Shown here: piece by piece, positions 47,357 through 59,986 of the stretch
Layout of the letters: each line of letters opens with the position of its first letter
How positions within the stretch are numbered: the stretch's first letter is position 1
From: Colocasia esculenta
Taxonomy: Eukaryota > Streptophyta > Magnoliopsida > Alismatales > Araceae
NCBI GenBank assembly: GCA_014218235.1
Contig: CM024753.1
Span: 185,728,348 to 185,792,347 of the forward strand
Direction of reading: 5' to 3'
Length of the DNA stretch: 64,000 nt
The notes under the pieces: generated by a model
What the model was told of the DNA's origin: nothing
Seen by the model: the letters and a program-made list of their open reading frames with translations, nothing else
Database searches by the model: none
Translations under genes and position numbers: made by a program

Positions 47357-50300
47357 AAGAAACTTCGTCCTCGAAGTTAGAACGACACTACTCAAACAAG
47401 AGGGGATACTTCTTCTTCATCGCATCCTCAAGCTCCCAAGTAGCCTCCTCGCGTGAGAAGTTCTGCCATAGGACCTTCACCGACGCAATTCTCTTGTTCC
47501 GGAGATGCTGAACCTTCCGGTCAAGAATGGCTACTGGTTGCTCGACATACGAAAGATCTGGCTGGATCTCCACTGGCTCATGACTAATCACATGAGACGG
47601 ATCTCGGACATACTTCCTGAGCATAGATACGTGGAATACAGGGTGAACGCTAGCCAAAGCTGGGGGTAATGCTAGCTCATATGCCACGCTGCCCAAACGT
47701 CTGAGAATCTCATATGGGCCAATGAACTGGGCTTAGCTTGCTATGCCTGCCAAATCTGACGACACCACGAGTAGGCGATATCTTCAAGAAGACATGATCG
47801 CCAACCTCGAACTCCAAATCCTTTCTCCTGTTGTCGGCATAACTCTTCTGCCTATCCTGTGCCGCAACAAGCCTCTTCCTGATAAGCTGGATCTTATCCG
47901 AAGTTTCCTGAACTAACTCCGGTCCGATCAACTGCCTATCACCAGTCTCCTCCCAACATAAAGGAGATCTGCAGGGCCTACCATACAACGCCTCGAATGG
48001 AGCCATACCAATACTAGCATGAAAGCTGTTGTTGTATGCGAACTCCACAAGAGGTAAATGACGCTCCCAATCATCCTTCCAATCCAGAACACACGCTCTC
48101 AACATATCCTCGAGCGTCTGGATAGTCCTCTCGGACTGTCCATCGGTCTGGGGATGAAACGCCGAACTGAGCTTAAGCTCCGAACCTAACGCATCCTGAA
48201 GACCCTTCCACAATCTCGAAGTAAATCTCGGATCTCGATCCGAAATGATCGACTTCGGCACACCATGCAATCTAATGATACCGCTAACATACAATCTAGC
48301 TAAACTCTCTACTGACTGCTTCTTCTTCATGGGCAAGAAATGAGCAGTCTTCGAGAATCTATCTACAACAACCCAAATCGAGTCATTGCCCCTTCTAGAT
48401 CGAGGCAAACCCGAAACGAAGTCCATAGTGACAGCTTCCCACTTCCACACTGGGATATCCATCCTCTGCATAAGGCCGGATGGTCGCTGCCGCTCGGCTT
48501 TCACTTGCTGACATACTAGACATCTAGACACATAATCCGCAACATCCTTCTTCATGCCGGACCACCAAAATGATCTCTTCAGGTCTTGATACATCTTAGT
48601 GTTACCCGGATGAATAGAGAATCGCGACCTATGAGCCTCCGCTAACACATGCTCACGGACATCTACTACATCAGGGACACAGACACGGTGCTGAAATCTA
48701 ATCACACCGTCCTCATCACGAGCAATGCCCGCCTTACCCACTAACTCTAACAATCTAGGGTCGGCTTTCTGCTGCTCAATCACCTCATCCAAGACTGAGG
48801 ATCTAAGGGATAGCTGAGCTACAAAAGCCTGACACAGCGATGGCTCTAACTCGGTCATAGAGCACGCTGCATCCTCCAACATCTTCCAATCCTGCTGGAG
48901 CGAAGACCTCTTTCTACTAAGAGCATCGCTACGACGTTCGCCTTTCCAGGATGATACTGAAGGTCGAAGTCATAGTCCTTCAAGAACTCAATCCATCTCC
49001 TCTGCCTCAGGTTTAATTCCTTTTGGGAGAAAAGATACTTCAAGCTCTTGTGGTCAGTAAACACCTCAAATCTGACACCATAAAGATAGTGCCTCCAGAT
49101 CTTTAGTGCATGAACCACAGCTCCAAATCATGAGTCGGATAGTTCCTCTCATGCTCCTTCAACTGACGAGAAGCATAAGCCACTACCCTATCTTGCTGCA
49201 TGAGCACACAGCCTAAACCAATCTGAGATGCATCCGTATAAATGGCAAAACCTTCTGGACCACTAGGCAATACGAATACTGGAGCAGAAGTAAGCTTAGC
49301 CTTCAATAGCTGAAAGCTACGCTCACATGCCTCAGACCATACAAACTTCTCACCCTTCCTGGTCAGCTTTGTCAGAGGGGCGGCGATGGATGAGAAACCC
49401 TCAATGAATCGCCGATAATAACCAGCTAACCCAATGAAACTACGAATCTCCGAAGGAGTCTGGGGAATCTCCCAATCCATAACTGCTTGGACCTTTGCTG
49501 GATCAACAGCTACACCAGCGCCGGAGATCACATGCCCGAGAAAGTGAACCTCGCGCAACCAGAACTCGCACTTGCTGAACTTCGCATACAGCTTGTGCTC
49601 ACGGAGAACCTCTAAGACTAACCTCAAATGCTGACGGTGCGTGGCCTCATCCGGAGAATAGACCAACACGTCATCAATAAACACAACAACAAAGCTATCT
49701 AAATACGGACTAAACACCCGGTTCATGAGATCCATGAACGCTGCAGGGGCGTTGGTCAATCCGAAAGGAAGGACCAAGAACTCATAATGTCCATAACGGG
49801 ATCTAAATGCCGTCTTGGACACATCCTCACTCCTAATCCGCAGCTGATGATAACCAGATCGCAAGTCAATCTTAGAAAAGACTGATGCATCCTGCAACTG
49901 GTCAAACAGATCATCAATCCGAGGTAAGGGGTACCTGTTCTTCACAGTCACTTGGTTCAACTTCCTATAGTCAATACACAACCTAAGTGACCCGTCTTTC
50001 TTCTTGACGAATAATACAGGTGCGCCCCAAGGGGAAACACTAGGGCGAATGAATCCCTTATCAAGCAATTCTTGCAATTGCTTCCTCAACTCGGCTAACT
50101 CTGCAGGGGCCATCCGATATGGGGCCTTCGAGATAGGAGAGGTGCCTGGAAGCAACTCTATAGTGAACTCTATCTCCCTATCCGGTGGCAATCCAGACAA
50201 GTCATCGGGAAAGACATCTGGAAAATCCTGCACCACATCGATCTCTGCAAGAGTCAGTGACGAACCAGCATCGGGTACTAGCATAACGCTGGCAAGAAAT

Positions 50301-51510
50301 GCGTCACAACCCTTGTTCACCATGCGCATCGCCTTCATGGCAGAGATAACTAACTTTCCCGCTAAGTTCTTTGGCAAGGGATGAGAGAACTCGTCCTCAC
50401 CAGGAATGCGGAAAACAATCCTCTTCCGACGACAATCCACTAACGCATAGTGCTCCTCTAGCCAATCCAGACCAAGAATAGCATCATAGTCCTTCATCTT
50501 TAGCAAGAAGAAACACCCATCTAGGATTCTATCCTCAATGCACACAGGTAACGACGGAATGCACTTCCTAGTCGATACCGTACCCGCAGGGGTGTGCACA
50601 GACAAAGGGACCTCTAACTCCTCAGACTCTACGCCTGACTCTAGGGCTAACTGCCTAGCGAACCGCTCGGAAATGAACGAGTGAGTAGCACCCGTATCAA
50701 ACAAAACCCGAGCGTGCACACCTAAAAGCAAAACCGTACCTTCGGTGACATGCTCCGCCTGCTCGGCGTCCTCGCGTGCCAAAGCAAACACTCGAGCTGG
50801 GGCTCGAGGCCTTCCTGGTCTTCCTGTAGCTGGCGCGGCTGCCGCTACTGCTGGTGCTGGCGCTCCACGCTGAGCTCCTTGCTGAAGTCTTGGGCAATCT
50901 TTGATCTTGTGGTCGCTGCTCCCACACTTCAAGCATCTACCCGCTACCAACCAACACTCGGAACCACCGTGTGTCTTCCCACAATGGGGACACTCTTTCT
51001 TCACACCAGGGGAACGTACAGAAGGTACCTGAGAGTTGCTGACTGCCACTGGTTTCTGCGGTGTCTGGTACACCGTTTTCTTCTTATCCTGCCGCTGGAA
51101 TGACGTGCCGGCCTCTTCTGCGAAGCCTTCTTTTCCTCCAGATATTGCTCCATTTCTCCCTCCTGCCTGCAGGCAGCACTGAGGGCCTCGTCTAGCGTGC
51201 GGTGGTCAAACGCCACGAGTCTCGTCCGCAGTGATGGCTTGAGTCCCATCACGAACTTCTTGGTCTTCCTGCGCTCATCCTCTACGATATGCGGTGCATA
51301 TTTAGAAAGTTCAGAAAACCTTGCCTCGTATTCCAGCACGGTCATGGAGCCTTGCGTCAGGGAGAGAAATTCCTGCTCCATTTTGTCCTGGATATGCTCT
51401 GGGACGAACTTGGCTCGAAAGAGCCTCACGAACGCGTCCCACGTCACGTCTACTGCTCCGTCCTCAAAGCGTGTACGTAGTAGGGAGGACCACCATACAT
51501 CCGCTCTCTC

Positions 51511-51590
51511 CTGCAATACACCTTCATAAGCACCAACTAACAAATTCTAAATTAAGCAGAACATACAAACATACAAAATTAAAAGTCTAC
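51511..51590 (-). other. Putative intron 2 in Tekay 2 gag
   Basis: 80 bp, AT-rich, with CTACAG|GTAGAC at the start and GTATTGCAG| at the end (minus strand). Removing it joins YMLQ to ERADVWW, matching the uninterrupted layout of Tekay gag proteins. The ORF start at 51543 inside it would add residues foreign to the family. Confidence 0.6.
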
Positions 51591-51781
51591 CTGTAGCATG
51601 TAGGTGGCTATGTCACCTTATCCTCATCAGGGCACCTGATGGCTCGGAAGATTTTCTCTGTCTCCCTTAACCAGCTTTCTGCCATTAATGGATCACTCTC
51701 CCCCTTAAAAGAGGGTGGGGTCATCCTCTTGAATCGCTCCATGATGGGAGGTCCACCATGGTCCTGAGCTGGTGCCTGAGC

Positions 51782-51868
51782 CTGCTACATTAAACAATAA
51801 ACAATATACGATAAACACAATATCATGCAATTTAAATAGCAAACTACTTAGTTGTTTCATTATTCTAC
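51782..51868 (-). other. Putative intron 1 in Tekay 2 gag
   Basis: 87 bp, AT-rich, with CCCAG|GTAGAATAATG at the start and TTTAATGTAGCAG| at the end (minus strand). It contains stops in frame. Splicing keeps phase 0 and joins a Gln-rich N-terminal exon to the Pro/Gln-rich start of the capsid region. Confidence 0.6.
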
Positions 51869-52245
51869 CTGGGCCTCCAACTGTGCCTGGAGTGCTGCCT
51901 GGGTATGAGCCTGCGTCTGCATGGCTTGTACCAGACCTTGCATGAATACTCCGTAATCCACAGGCGGCGGTGGGGGAAGTACAGGGCCTCGTGGTGCTGG
52001 GGCCTGTTGCTCCGCCTGCTCATCACGTCGCGGCTCGTCCTCACGGGCCGACGCTCCACCACGCCTACCTCTCGAAGCCATGGCTGTAATAAAATTTCAG
52101 CCACCATTAGAGCTAGGTTACTAAGTTTTCTAACCATTTCTTATCTATCTTTCACTTCTTATTGGTGTTTTCTACACATGTGGACATACTTAGCATGCAA
52201 TGGGGATGATGACTTAGGTATATTCATGTGCAATCTCAACCGGTT

Positions 52246-52257
52246 GCTCTGATACCA
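52246..52257 (-). other. Tekay 2 primer binding site
   Basis: TGGTATCAGAGC on the minus strand, five bases from the 5' LTR. Confidence 0.9.
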
Positions 52258-52262
52258 ATCTC

Positions 52263-55200
52263 TGTGACGGCCCTCATTATACCGGTACGGTTATACCAAC
52301 CCACGTCGGTATAGCGAGAGTCCTCACAGTGGGACATTTACCCAAACGATACAAACAGCTGAGATACACGCGAATATACAACAGAGTAGCGGAAGTAAAA
52401 GACAACTGTCTTCATTCATTCATCATCCACATTTAACATACATGAAGTTTGCAATTAACAATAAAGAACTAAAAGTTCACATAATTTAAATTGCTGAAAT
52501 ATAAATACATAATGTCCACACTTATACATTCTTTTCATGATACTCTAATACAACGTTCAAATTACATACTATGAAATGCACAAGTCACAAAGAAACTCCA
52601 AGACTAATCTCCACGCTCGGAGTCCGTCTCCACTGTCTCCTCCAACGGTGCCACGTCACCAACTACACCTGTACGCCGAAGCAAGGAGTGAGTCTAAAGA
52701 CTCAGCAAGCAACACTACTCATAACATACACGTATAAGTCATAGCGGTTTCTACATACACATTCAAAATTTTCAACACATGGCATGAAAGTTTTACAAAT
52801 TAATACATGGATCATGCTTTCAGATTTCTAAGAATAAAACTTTACCTATCACATGCTCTCTATTCAATTTACTCATGAAATTTTGCCTTTAAAGAACCAA
52901 GACATGAGAGCTACCAACATGAACACTGTGCATATATGAAAGGAAAACACAACTAGCATGGATTTTACATGTTTTAAACACATACATAGACATTTTCACA
53001 TGCTTTAAGTTGCTGGTTTCACATGGTTTAATGGCTGTAAACCTACACATGAGAGCTACCATGTTGCTTAAAACATATCATGTGAACAACCAATCATGCT
53101 ATTTTGTACCGTGCTCATCAATTATCCCTAACATGGATTCTAGACATTTTTGCACATATAAACATGATGATAACAACATAAGATTACTGATTTCACATGG
53201 TTTCAGATTTGTCTCACATGGATTTCAATATCATATCCTCACATTTAGAATTTCACATTTTCTTTACACAAGTTTCCTCTTTCACATGGTTACACTTTGC
53301 ACATACACATTCACATTGTTCACTTACACATTTACACATGAACACATACACATTACACATTACACATTTTAGGTGCCGTGACACATAGTCCAAACCACCA
53401 AAGAAGGACATATACACATCACATTACACATAGACGCCATCTAGGCATTCCAATGGCGACTCTTGGACTGCGCAGACCGGGAGAACAAGTCTCCACCCTA
53501 ACCAGTGGTACTTGTCCACCTCCAGGATTTCCCCCTAATGCCCTTAGGGTCACTTACACACTGAACTTTCTCAGGGGGACTTTTCCTGATACAGTTCCAC
53601 TGCCCTCTACGGAAGCAGTGTCACATTGGCACAGTTACACATTTACACATTTTACCGATTTACACATGGTTTTACACATATCACTTTTCATCTCATTCAC
53701 TTTCTCACTCACATGCATATCTCTGTTTTTCCTGACATGGCACTACAGATTTCAGGAGTTTAACACACAGTAAATGCACTAATCAGGTTGGATTAAACAA
53801 TATCTAACCACATTACGATAACATACATAGATTATTACATTTCACATGAAAATACATAACTCTTTATATACTTGTCCAAATGACCTGAAATTTTAACCAC
53901 ATGCTATTTTCGGGTTCAAGATCATACATTCAATTGTTCAGATTTTTCTGAGCTAAATAGAATTTACAGAAAATCAAATACCTATTTCACATGCCATTCA
54001 CAATTTGAGTTGACGTGGAGTTTAACACATCATGCATTTTTACCACTTACTGTTTGAATAGAGACTACTGTTATATACATGATTTGAGAATACAGAATTT
54101 ACCCTAAATCATACAACTATAGATCGATCACCACAAATCATTCTTACATGCCTTTTATTTACCGAACCGAATTTATTAGCAATTTATACAAGCATGGACA
54201 ATTTACCAAAATTGAGTATACATAACTGATCTACTAATCTTCATGATCTGACAAAACTGAGGCATTCAGACTAATCCTAATCATGAAACATGGATTGGCA
54301 AGATTATCAACAAATCATGCTTACAAATTCACGGAATACAACTTTCTAACATCCACCACCACACATCACACTCATCCACACACCACATTTAACAATATAC
54401 ATAGTGTATAGGGTTACCATATATCCTCATCACGGAAACCATACCGAAAATAGTTGTATAGGAAGGGCAGAACAGGTCACTGTTCTGTCCAGAGGAACTT
54501 GGCGGCGGTCTCTGGCCGCTGACTCAGTGTCAGCGGCATGGTCGATGGACGCCAAGCATGATCTCAGCGTCCATTGACCTTGCCGTCAATGCAGGTCTGT
54601 GCAGAAACACAGACCCGAGCTCTCAAGTTTGGTGAATGTGAGGGTCTAGGACTCGAGGGAAAATTCATAAAAATAGTAGAAACGACCTAGACACATACGG
54701 GGACATTATGGTTAGGTCACTTGCCTTTTAGAAAATGCTCCAATGGATCAAAGTGCTCGGAGAAGCCCTCCTTGGGCAGTCCCAAGAAGGTGCAGAACTC
54801 CCTCCTAGATCTTCTTCCTCCGGGCTCCTGGATGATCTCCACACCAAGGGGATGTCGGGGAAGCCTCCTCCTTTGCTCCAGCTATCCTCTTGTCGTGGAA
54901 GATGGCCGGATCTAGCTCCAGGAAGTCGGATCTTTGAGTGCAAAGAGTGGGGTTTTCTCAGTTTTTCTTCTAGGGTTTTTTCTCTCTTTTCTCCTCTTGC
55001 AAAGGTGAAGAGAGGGGTGGGAGAAGGCAGATCCGGGTTTAACATGTGGGAAGACCTCTCTCCCACTCCCAGGGTGACAAGACAGCTCTCAGAGCCGTTG
55101 GGGACAGCTCCCCAATGGGTGAGCTCCCTTGTTCCCAGAATTTCTCGCTCTGCTGCGCATGCAGGCCAGAGAAATAGGCGTCCATATCATTAGACGCCAG

Positions 55201-55512
55201 GATTAGTGTTGGCGTCCATGTCTGGACGCTGACACCACCTCAACGGCTAGGGGTTGACGCCAAGATGGCCTTCGACCAAAAGTCTAAAATATGCAGAAAA
55301 CCATGCATACCATGCATATATACATGCAATATGTTTATGGTAGTGTATCCATACTATCACCATTCAATATATGCATTATTTACATATAGTATAAACACAT
55401 GCACACGTAATTGTACTAATTAATACATACGTAAGTATGTATATACATACACAAGCACAAATATACACACACACAAATACAAATAATGCGATGGAAATTC
55501 GAGGGCCTTACA
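52263..55512 (-). mobile_element. Tekay 2 5' LTR
   Basis: 3250 bp, ends shared with 44085-47343 and only scattered single-base and one- to few-base differences seen on reading. Confidence 0.95.
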
Positions 55513-55517
55513 TCAGT

Positions 55518-56044
55518 GCTGAAGTTCTAGCCCCTATCCTGTCAGAATGTGAGGGTTGACACCCTCAGAATGGACTAGACATTATCCCTGATTATCTGAT
55601 TTGAATGAAGCTCAAGCCAGAGAAGGAAAACCTACTGTTTCTCTTGTCACATTCTTGGACATGAACTCCATTAACCTTGTGAGTGATCCCATCAAAGTTT
55701 GGGAGGAAAGATACAAGGTGTATGTAGCTCTACGCCAAGCTCTAAAAGAGAAACAAAATTTCTATCATGTGTCCATGGATCAGTTCCTTACCTGTGCCAG
55801 CTTTGGAACTGTTCACTTCCTCAAGCTGACCATGGATAAGAATTCTTATGTTGATCTCCTCTACAAGCAGCTCAAGCTTCATCTCCAAAGGATGGCTCCC
55901 TCCATGGGACCAGCCTACTCTTTATCCTTTGGCGTCTTTAAATTGTATTTTGAAGAGCAGGAAGAACAGACATGGGAAACCATTTCTCACTTTGCCTCTC
56001 TTTTGTCTCCTGCTTACTATTTATCTGTACCTCCACAGTCTTAA
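55518..56044 (+). pseudogene. Sirevirus envelope-like ORF, 3' part
   Basis: Continues the ORF interrupted at 44084. In the original frame it meets TGA at about 55553. A second frame from about 55592 is open to TAA 56042-56044 and reads as the C-terminal segment (residues such as WEERYKVYVALRQALKE and FYHVSMDQFLTCASFGT), so one or more indels lie between 55545 and 55600. It ends 185 bp before the 3' LTR. No membrane helix is obvious. Confidence 0.75.
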
Positions 56045-56119
56045 TGAAATATCTTTGTTTGTGTGCTCCTATATCTTTTCTCTTCGTTCTTTGTCTCAGA
56101 TTATCTTTTTGCTTAATGA

Positions 56120-56228
56120 CAAAAAGGGGGAGAAAATACTTAGCATGTCTGAAATACATTCTGCAAATGTTTAGATATTTTTATCCATGCTTATTGTTAA
56201 ATTTTGTCATCACCAAAAAGGGGAAGAT
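56120..56228 (+). other. Sirevirus multiple polypurine tracts
   Basis: AAAAAGGGGGAGAAAA at about 56122-56137 and AAAAAGGGGAAGAT directly before the 3' LTR at 56229. Repeated polypurine motifs upstream of the 3' LTR are a known Sirevirus hallmark. Confidence 0.85.
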
Positions 56229-58466
56229 TGATGATTAGTTTGTCCCCATATAATTTTAATTACCTATTTATTTTTATTATTTTTGGTGATTAACAAAATT
56301 CCTTCAATAATTTCTAACATATATTTCATAAGTCTTAAGTACAGGAAATATACCAAGGTCACACAAACCAATGTTGGTAAGCATTACCTCTCTGAAGCTT
56401 TTATCTTGTCAAGATCATATTTCTCTAAGTCCACATCGACTTCTGTTGAAAGTCACAACGACTTCCTTTAGTGCTATAACGATTTGAATTCATAACAATT
56501 TCTTAAGTGTCTGAACGACTTCTTTACTGTGACATCGTTTGATTATAAACAAATCATTCTCACAATGATTCTATAAGTCATCGCAACAATTTGTTCAGAA
56601 CTCGTATCGACTTGCCCGTTGCAACGATTTCTTTAGAATTCGCAACGACTTGCTCGCCGTAACGATTTCTTAAGTCATCATAACGATTTCTTTAGAATTC
56701 GCAACGACTTGCTCGCCGTAACGATTTCTTAAATCATCATAACGATTTCTTTAGAATTCACAACGACTTGCTCGCCGTAACGATTTCTTAAGTTATCATA
56801 ACGATTTCTTTAGAATTCGCAACGACTTGCTCGCCGTAACGATTTGTTAAGTGATTTATAACGATTTCTTCATTGAACACAACGATTTGCTTTCTACAAC
56901 GATTTGTTAAGTGATTCATAATGATTTCTTCATTTAACACAATGATTTGCTTTCTTCAACGATTTGTTAAGTGTTCATAATGATTTCTTCATTGAATACA
57001 ACGATTTGCTTTCTGCAACGATTTGTTAAGTGTTCATAACGATTTCTTCATTGAACACAATGATTTGCTTTCTACAACGATTTGTTAAGTGTTCATAACG
57101 ATTTCTTCATTGAACACAACAATTTGCTTTCTGCAACGATTTGTTAAGTGTTCATAATGATTTCTTCATTGAACACAACGATTTGCTTTCTACAAGGATT
57201 TGTTAAGTGATTCATAACGATTTCTTCATTAAACATAACGATTTGCCTCTTATGACGACTCAGTTAAAGGGACTTGATCATAACGATTTCATAAGTCATA
57301 TAGTCATCGATTTTATGTCTTACATCAACTTAATATTTATCTTGTCTCTGAAAGCATTGAAAAGTCAAAGTCAAGCATATCTTCTGACATCTGTTCATTT
57401 ATGAGGACTGAACGTATCTCTACATGCATGCAGATGTTATCATCCATTATCGTGCTTACTCTGTCTGTATCTTTTAGATACAGCTATTTGGCATTTCTAT
57501 TTTCATGACTATTTCTTCTAACGTTGACTGACATTAGAGACAACTTAGCTGTCTATTGTTTGAGATTGATAAATGTGCAGATCTCTGGTATCGTTCCACT
57601 TTACAACGTAGACAAAAATAGAAGCCAAAGATATCTTAGAAGATCTCATCTCTTTGCGTGCACAAGTGACCAAAAGACTGTTGACTAGAAGCTTCCAAGT
57701 TTCCTTCAGTCTAACGTTTACTTGGACAAGAGACAACGGATACTCCAACGACAATATTTCAAATTGGAGATTTAAATACAAGACAGAAGAGAAGAATAAA
57801 AGAGTTACTGTGTGGAGAACAAGCATCTCGCATACAAGCATTCAAATTCTTCTGCAAGAAGTCTAGAGCCAAGGATCTCATTCCTCATCATCTTTAGCTC
57901 TTCGCTCTCTATGCTGTAATAGAATTTCTAAGAGAGCCCGTGTAGTTCTGAGAGTGTGCCTTATTTAGATCTCTTACTCTCAGTGCTTGTTGCTTTAGAT
58001 CTTGGCTTGTAAAAGCTTGATCTAGGGGCTTGAATTCATTCTATTCTCTTTATGGTGTTTCCCTTCGTGTGTGAAGGAAGACCTGGTGGGATCCAGGGTG
58101 CTGTTTCCCTTTGGTTGTGAAGGAGGACCTGGTGGGGTATCCAGGGTGTTGTTGTTCCCTTCTGGGGTGAAGGAAGACCAGCTGAGCTGGGTGTTGTAGT
58201 GTCCATAGGGGGACTGTACCCTAGTTAGTGAAATCCTGAGTTGTTGCTGAGGGACTGGACGTAGGACTCCTAAGGAAAGGAGGTCCGAACTAGGATAATT
58301 CCTTGCGTTGTGTGATTGATTCTTTGTGGGTGTGTTGTTCATACTAACTGTTACTAACCAACATCGAAGATTGTTTTTATGTATATTTTTACGTACAGGT
58401 GTCACCTAGATAGATTTTTTTAAAGACCAATTCACCCCCCCCTCTGGGCTTGTCAACTGGGAAACA
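56229..58466 (+). mobile_element. Sirevirus 3' LTR
   Basis: 2238 bp, same ends as the 5' LTR, 100 bp longer mainly through the 59-bp array (56455-57240). Followed by the target copy GTTAC. Confidence 0.93.
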
Positions 58467-58471
58467 GTTAC

Positions 58472-58787
58472 TGACCGATCGTTCTCAACGGCGTGGTCTG
58501 TTGAGGGTTCAGTCGCGTGTTTTCCGACTGGCGGTTTTAGTGGTTCTGGTCGGCTTGGTGCGCGTCGCGCCTGTGAAGTTGTCGACATTCGATTGTGTGC
58601 TCTGCGTCAGTTGGTGTGCACTCTATGAGCTGTCAGATGTCTAGTTAGGCACTCCGTTTGTGGCGAGGTCGTGGTGGTGACCGCCGAGAAGTCGCAATGC
58701 AACTTAATGGTCCTTTACACCTGTTGTTTCTCCGACCGGGTTTCGTCCTTGATTTCGAGGATGAAATTATTTTTTTGTTGGATGTAT
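58472..58787. other. Unassigned sequence before a Tekay-type LTR
   Basis: Originally continuous with 33072-33420. The last 40 bases (GATTTCGAGGATGAAATTA, then a T run) look like the end of a Tekay-type internal region. No polyprotein sequence is recognisable. Confidence 0.45.
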
Positions 58788-59562
58788 TGTAAGATCTCGG
58801 GTTTTCCGGCTTTCCGTTGTGTGTGGGATGACTATCCTTGTCGCGACGGAGATGCCCGTCGCGACAGTCATCCTTGTTGCGACCTCCTTCTGCGTCGCGT
58901 TCTTGTCGCGCCCGGTCAATGGGTCACGACAATGTTTCACTTTTTGGTCTTCTGACAGGCATCTGCCGCCTGTCAGGGTGGCAGGCGGGTCAGGTGACCT
59001 GTCGGGTTGTCGTGGCGCCCAGGTCGGGCGCGTTCTGGTCGCGGTCTGGGCGGCCGTCGAGTTACGTTGGTAACGCGACGCCCCACCCTGTCGCGTCTTG
59101 AGGGCCGGAGGCTAAAAGCCTTGGCCGGCTCTCCCTTTCCCCTTTTGGCTCTTTTCCCTTCCCTTCTCCTCTTCTAGGAGGAGAAGGCTCCCCACTCTTC
59201 TCCCTCCGGCGTTTGGTGCTACGTGGCGGCAGGCGGCTCGTGCGGAGCGTGGCGTGGTGTCGTGGAGGCGAGGAGGTGGCAAGCTCTTCGTGAAGGCCCC
59301 TTTGGGGTTTGGTTCTTCGTTCTCCAGTAGGGATTCTTGTACCCTTTCTTGTTTGGGTGGATAGGGAGTTCAAATTGTGGAATGCATGCTTTTACTGCTT
59401 TCACCATGCTCCCCTCCCCGTATTGTGCTAGTTGTAGCGTTTGTGGGCGATCACGGGATGTGGATCCCGTCGGTCGGCCTTCCAGATGATGTCGTGACCG
59501 CTGAGCGCATCACAACATCAAAGAAGGCATCGCCCCTGGTCTGACGCGACCTTATCATGGCT

Positions 59563-59765
59563 CGGATGGCCGTCGCGATAAGATCGTGTCACGATCCGGT
59601 TGCCCGTCGCGACAAGGGTGTTGTCGTGACCCGCGGCCTTGTCGCGGCCTATTTTCCTGTCGTGATAAGAGGTTGTCGCGGTGCACTTTCCCGATGTGAC
59701 TGGGGTCTTGTCGCGGTGGCCCTGACCGTCGCGATGGTATCGCGACAGCTTAGGAGGGCACGACA
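59563..59765. repeat. GTCGCGAC palindrome array in the LTR
   Basis: About ten variants of TTGTCGCGAC, GTCGCGATAA and CGTCGCGACA spaced 10-25 bp apart, several pairing as inverted repeats; a smaller group lies at 58830-58912. Confidence 0.75.
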
Positions 59766-59949
59766 AGACCTGGTCTGCCTCGGGTGTTTTCGTGGCCACG
59801 GTTGGTATGTCGGCGTGTGTCTCAGGGCAGGGTGTGCCCTTAGGACCTTCTGGTGGGAACGCGGCAGGTTGCCTCCCTACGTTCACTGACTGAAGGTGAC
59901 ACCTTCGTGGCCTTGTCCCTAGCAGCGGTCCTAGGAGGCTCACGTCTGT

Positions 59950-59986
59950 CTAACAATCGATTGTCTGTCTGTCAATCGATTGTTAG
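59950..59986. repeat. Perfect inverted repeat, 14-bp arms
   Basis: CTAACAATCGATTG (59950-59963), a 9-base spacer TCTGTCTGT, then CAATCGATTGTTAG (59973-59986). No run of T follows, so it is not a bacterial-type terminator. Confidence 0.9.

Larger units (their letters stand above)
47388..52081 (-). pseudogene. Tekay 2 gag-pol polyprotein (indels only, two putative introns)
   Basis: ATG at 52081 (MASRGRRGGASARED). Gag is split by two intron-like segments, 51868-51782 and 51590-51511. It continues with two zinc fingers (CPHCGKTHGGSEC, CLKCGSSDHKIKDC near 50990-50890), protease DTGATHSFIS (near 50690), reverse transcriptase (FIDDVLVYS near 49670), RNase H, integrase (zinc finger near 48620-48510, core 48430-48000) and a chromodomain ending at 47388. 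Pol is open for 656 codons (51073-49103). Lesions are all indels: near 51640 and 51110 in gag, a 7-nt loss near 49118, a 1-nt loss near 48935 and a 2-nt loss near 47731. No CAG-to-TAG type stops are seen. Assembly error is an alternative for some of these. Confidence 0.93.
44085..55512 (-). mobile_element. Tekay-lineage chromovirus, element 2 (youngest insertion)
   Basis: LTRs 44085-47343 and 52263-55512 are nearly identical by eye. The 5-bp target duplication TCAGT lies at 44080-44084 and 55513-55517. The element reads on the minus strand, so the right LTR is its 5' LTR. Primer site, gag with two intron-like interruptions, pol, chromodomain and polypurine tract are all present. It splits the env-like ORF of the Sirevirus. 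Confidence 0.96.
33421..58466 (+). mobile_element. Sirevirus-type copia element with envelope-like ORF (split by Tekay 2)
   Basis: LTRs 33421-35558 and 56229-58466 both begin TGATGAT and end ACA, with an exact 5-bp target duplication GTTAC (33416-33420 and 58467-58471). The internal region has an initiator-tRNA-Met primer site, a copia-order gag-PR-INT-RT-RNaseH, a long extra ORF after pol, and repeated polypurine-like motifs before the 3' LTR, together the signature of Sireviruses. Without the nested Tekay element it would be about 13.6 kb. Confidence 0.95.

Noticed and set aside
51537..51590. Shorter alternative of gag intron 2 ending at an earlier AG (about 44-54 bp)
   Set aside because: Too short for a plant intron and would add residues foreign to Tekay gag; the acceptor at 51511 fits better.
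59950..59986. Transcription terminator
   Set aside because: A hairpin without a T run in a plant LTR; intrinsic terminators are a bacterial feature.
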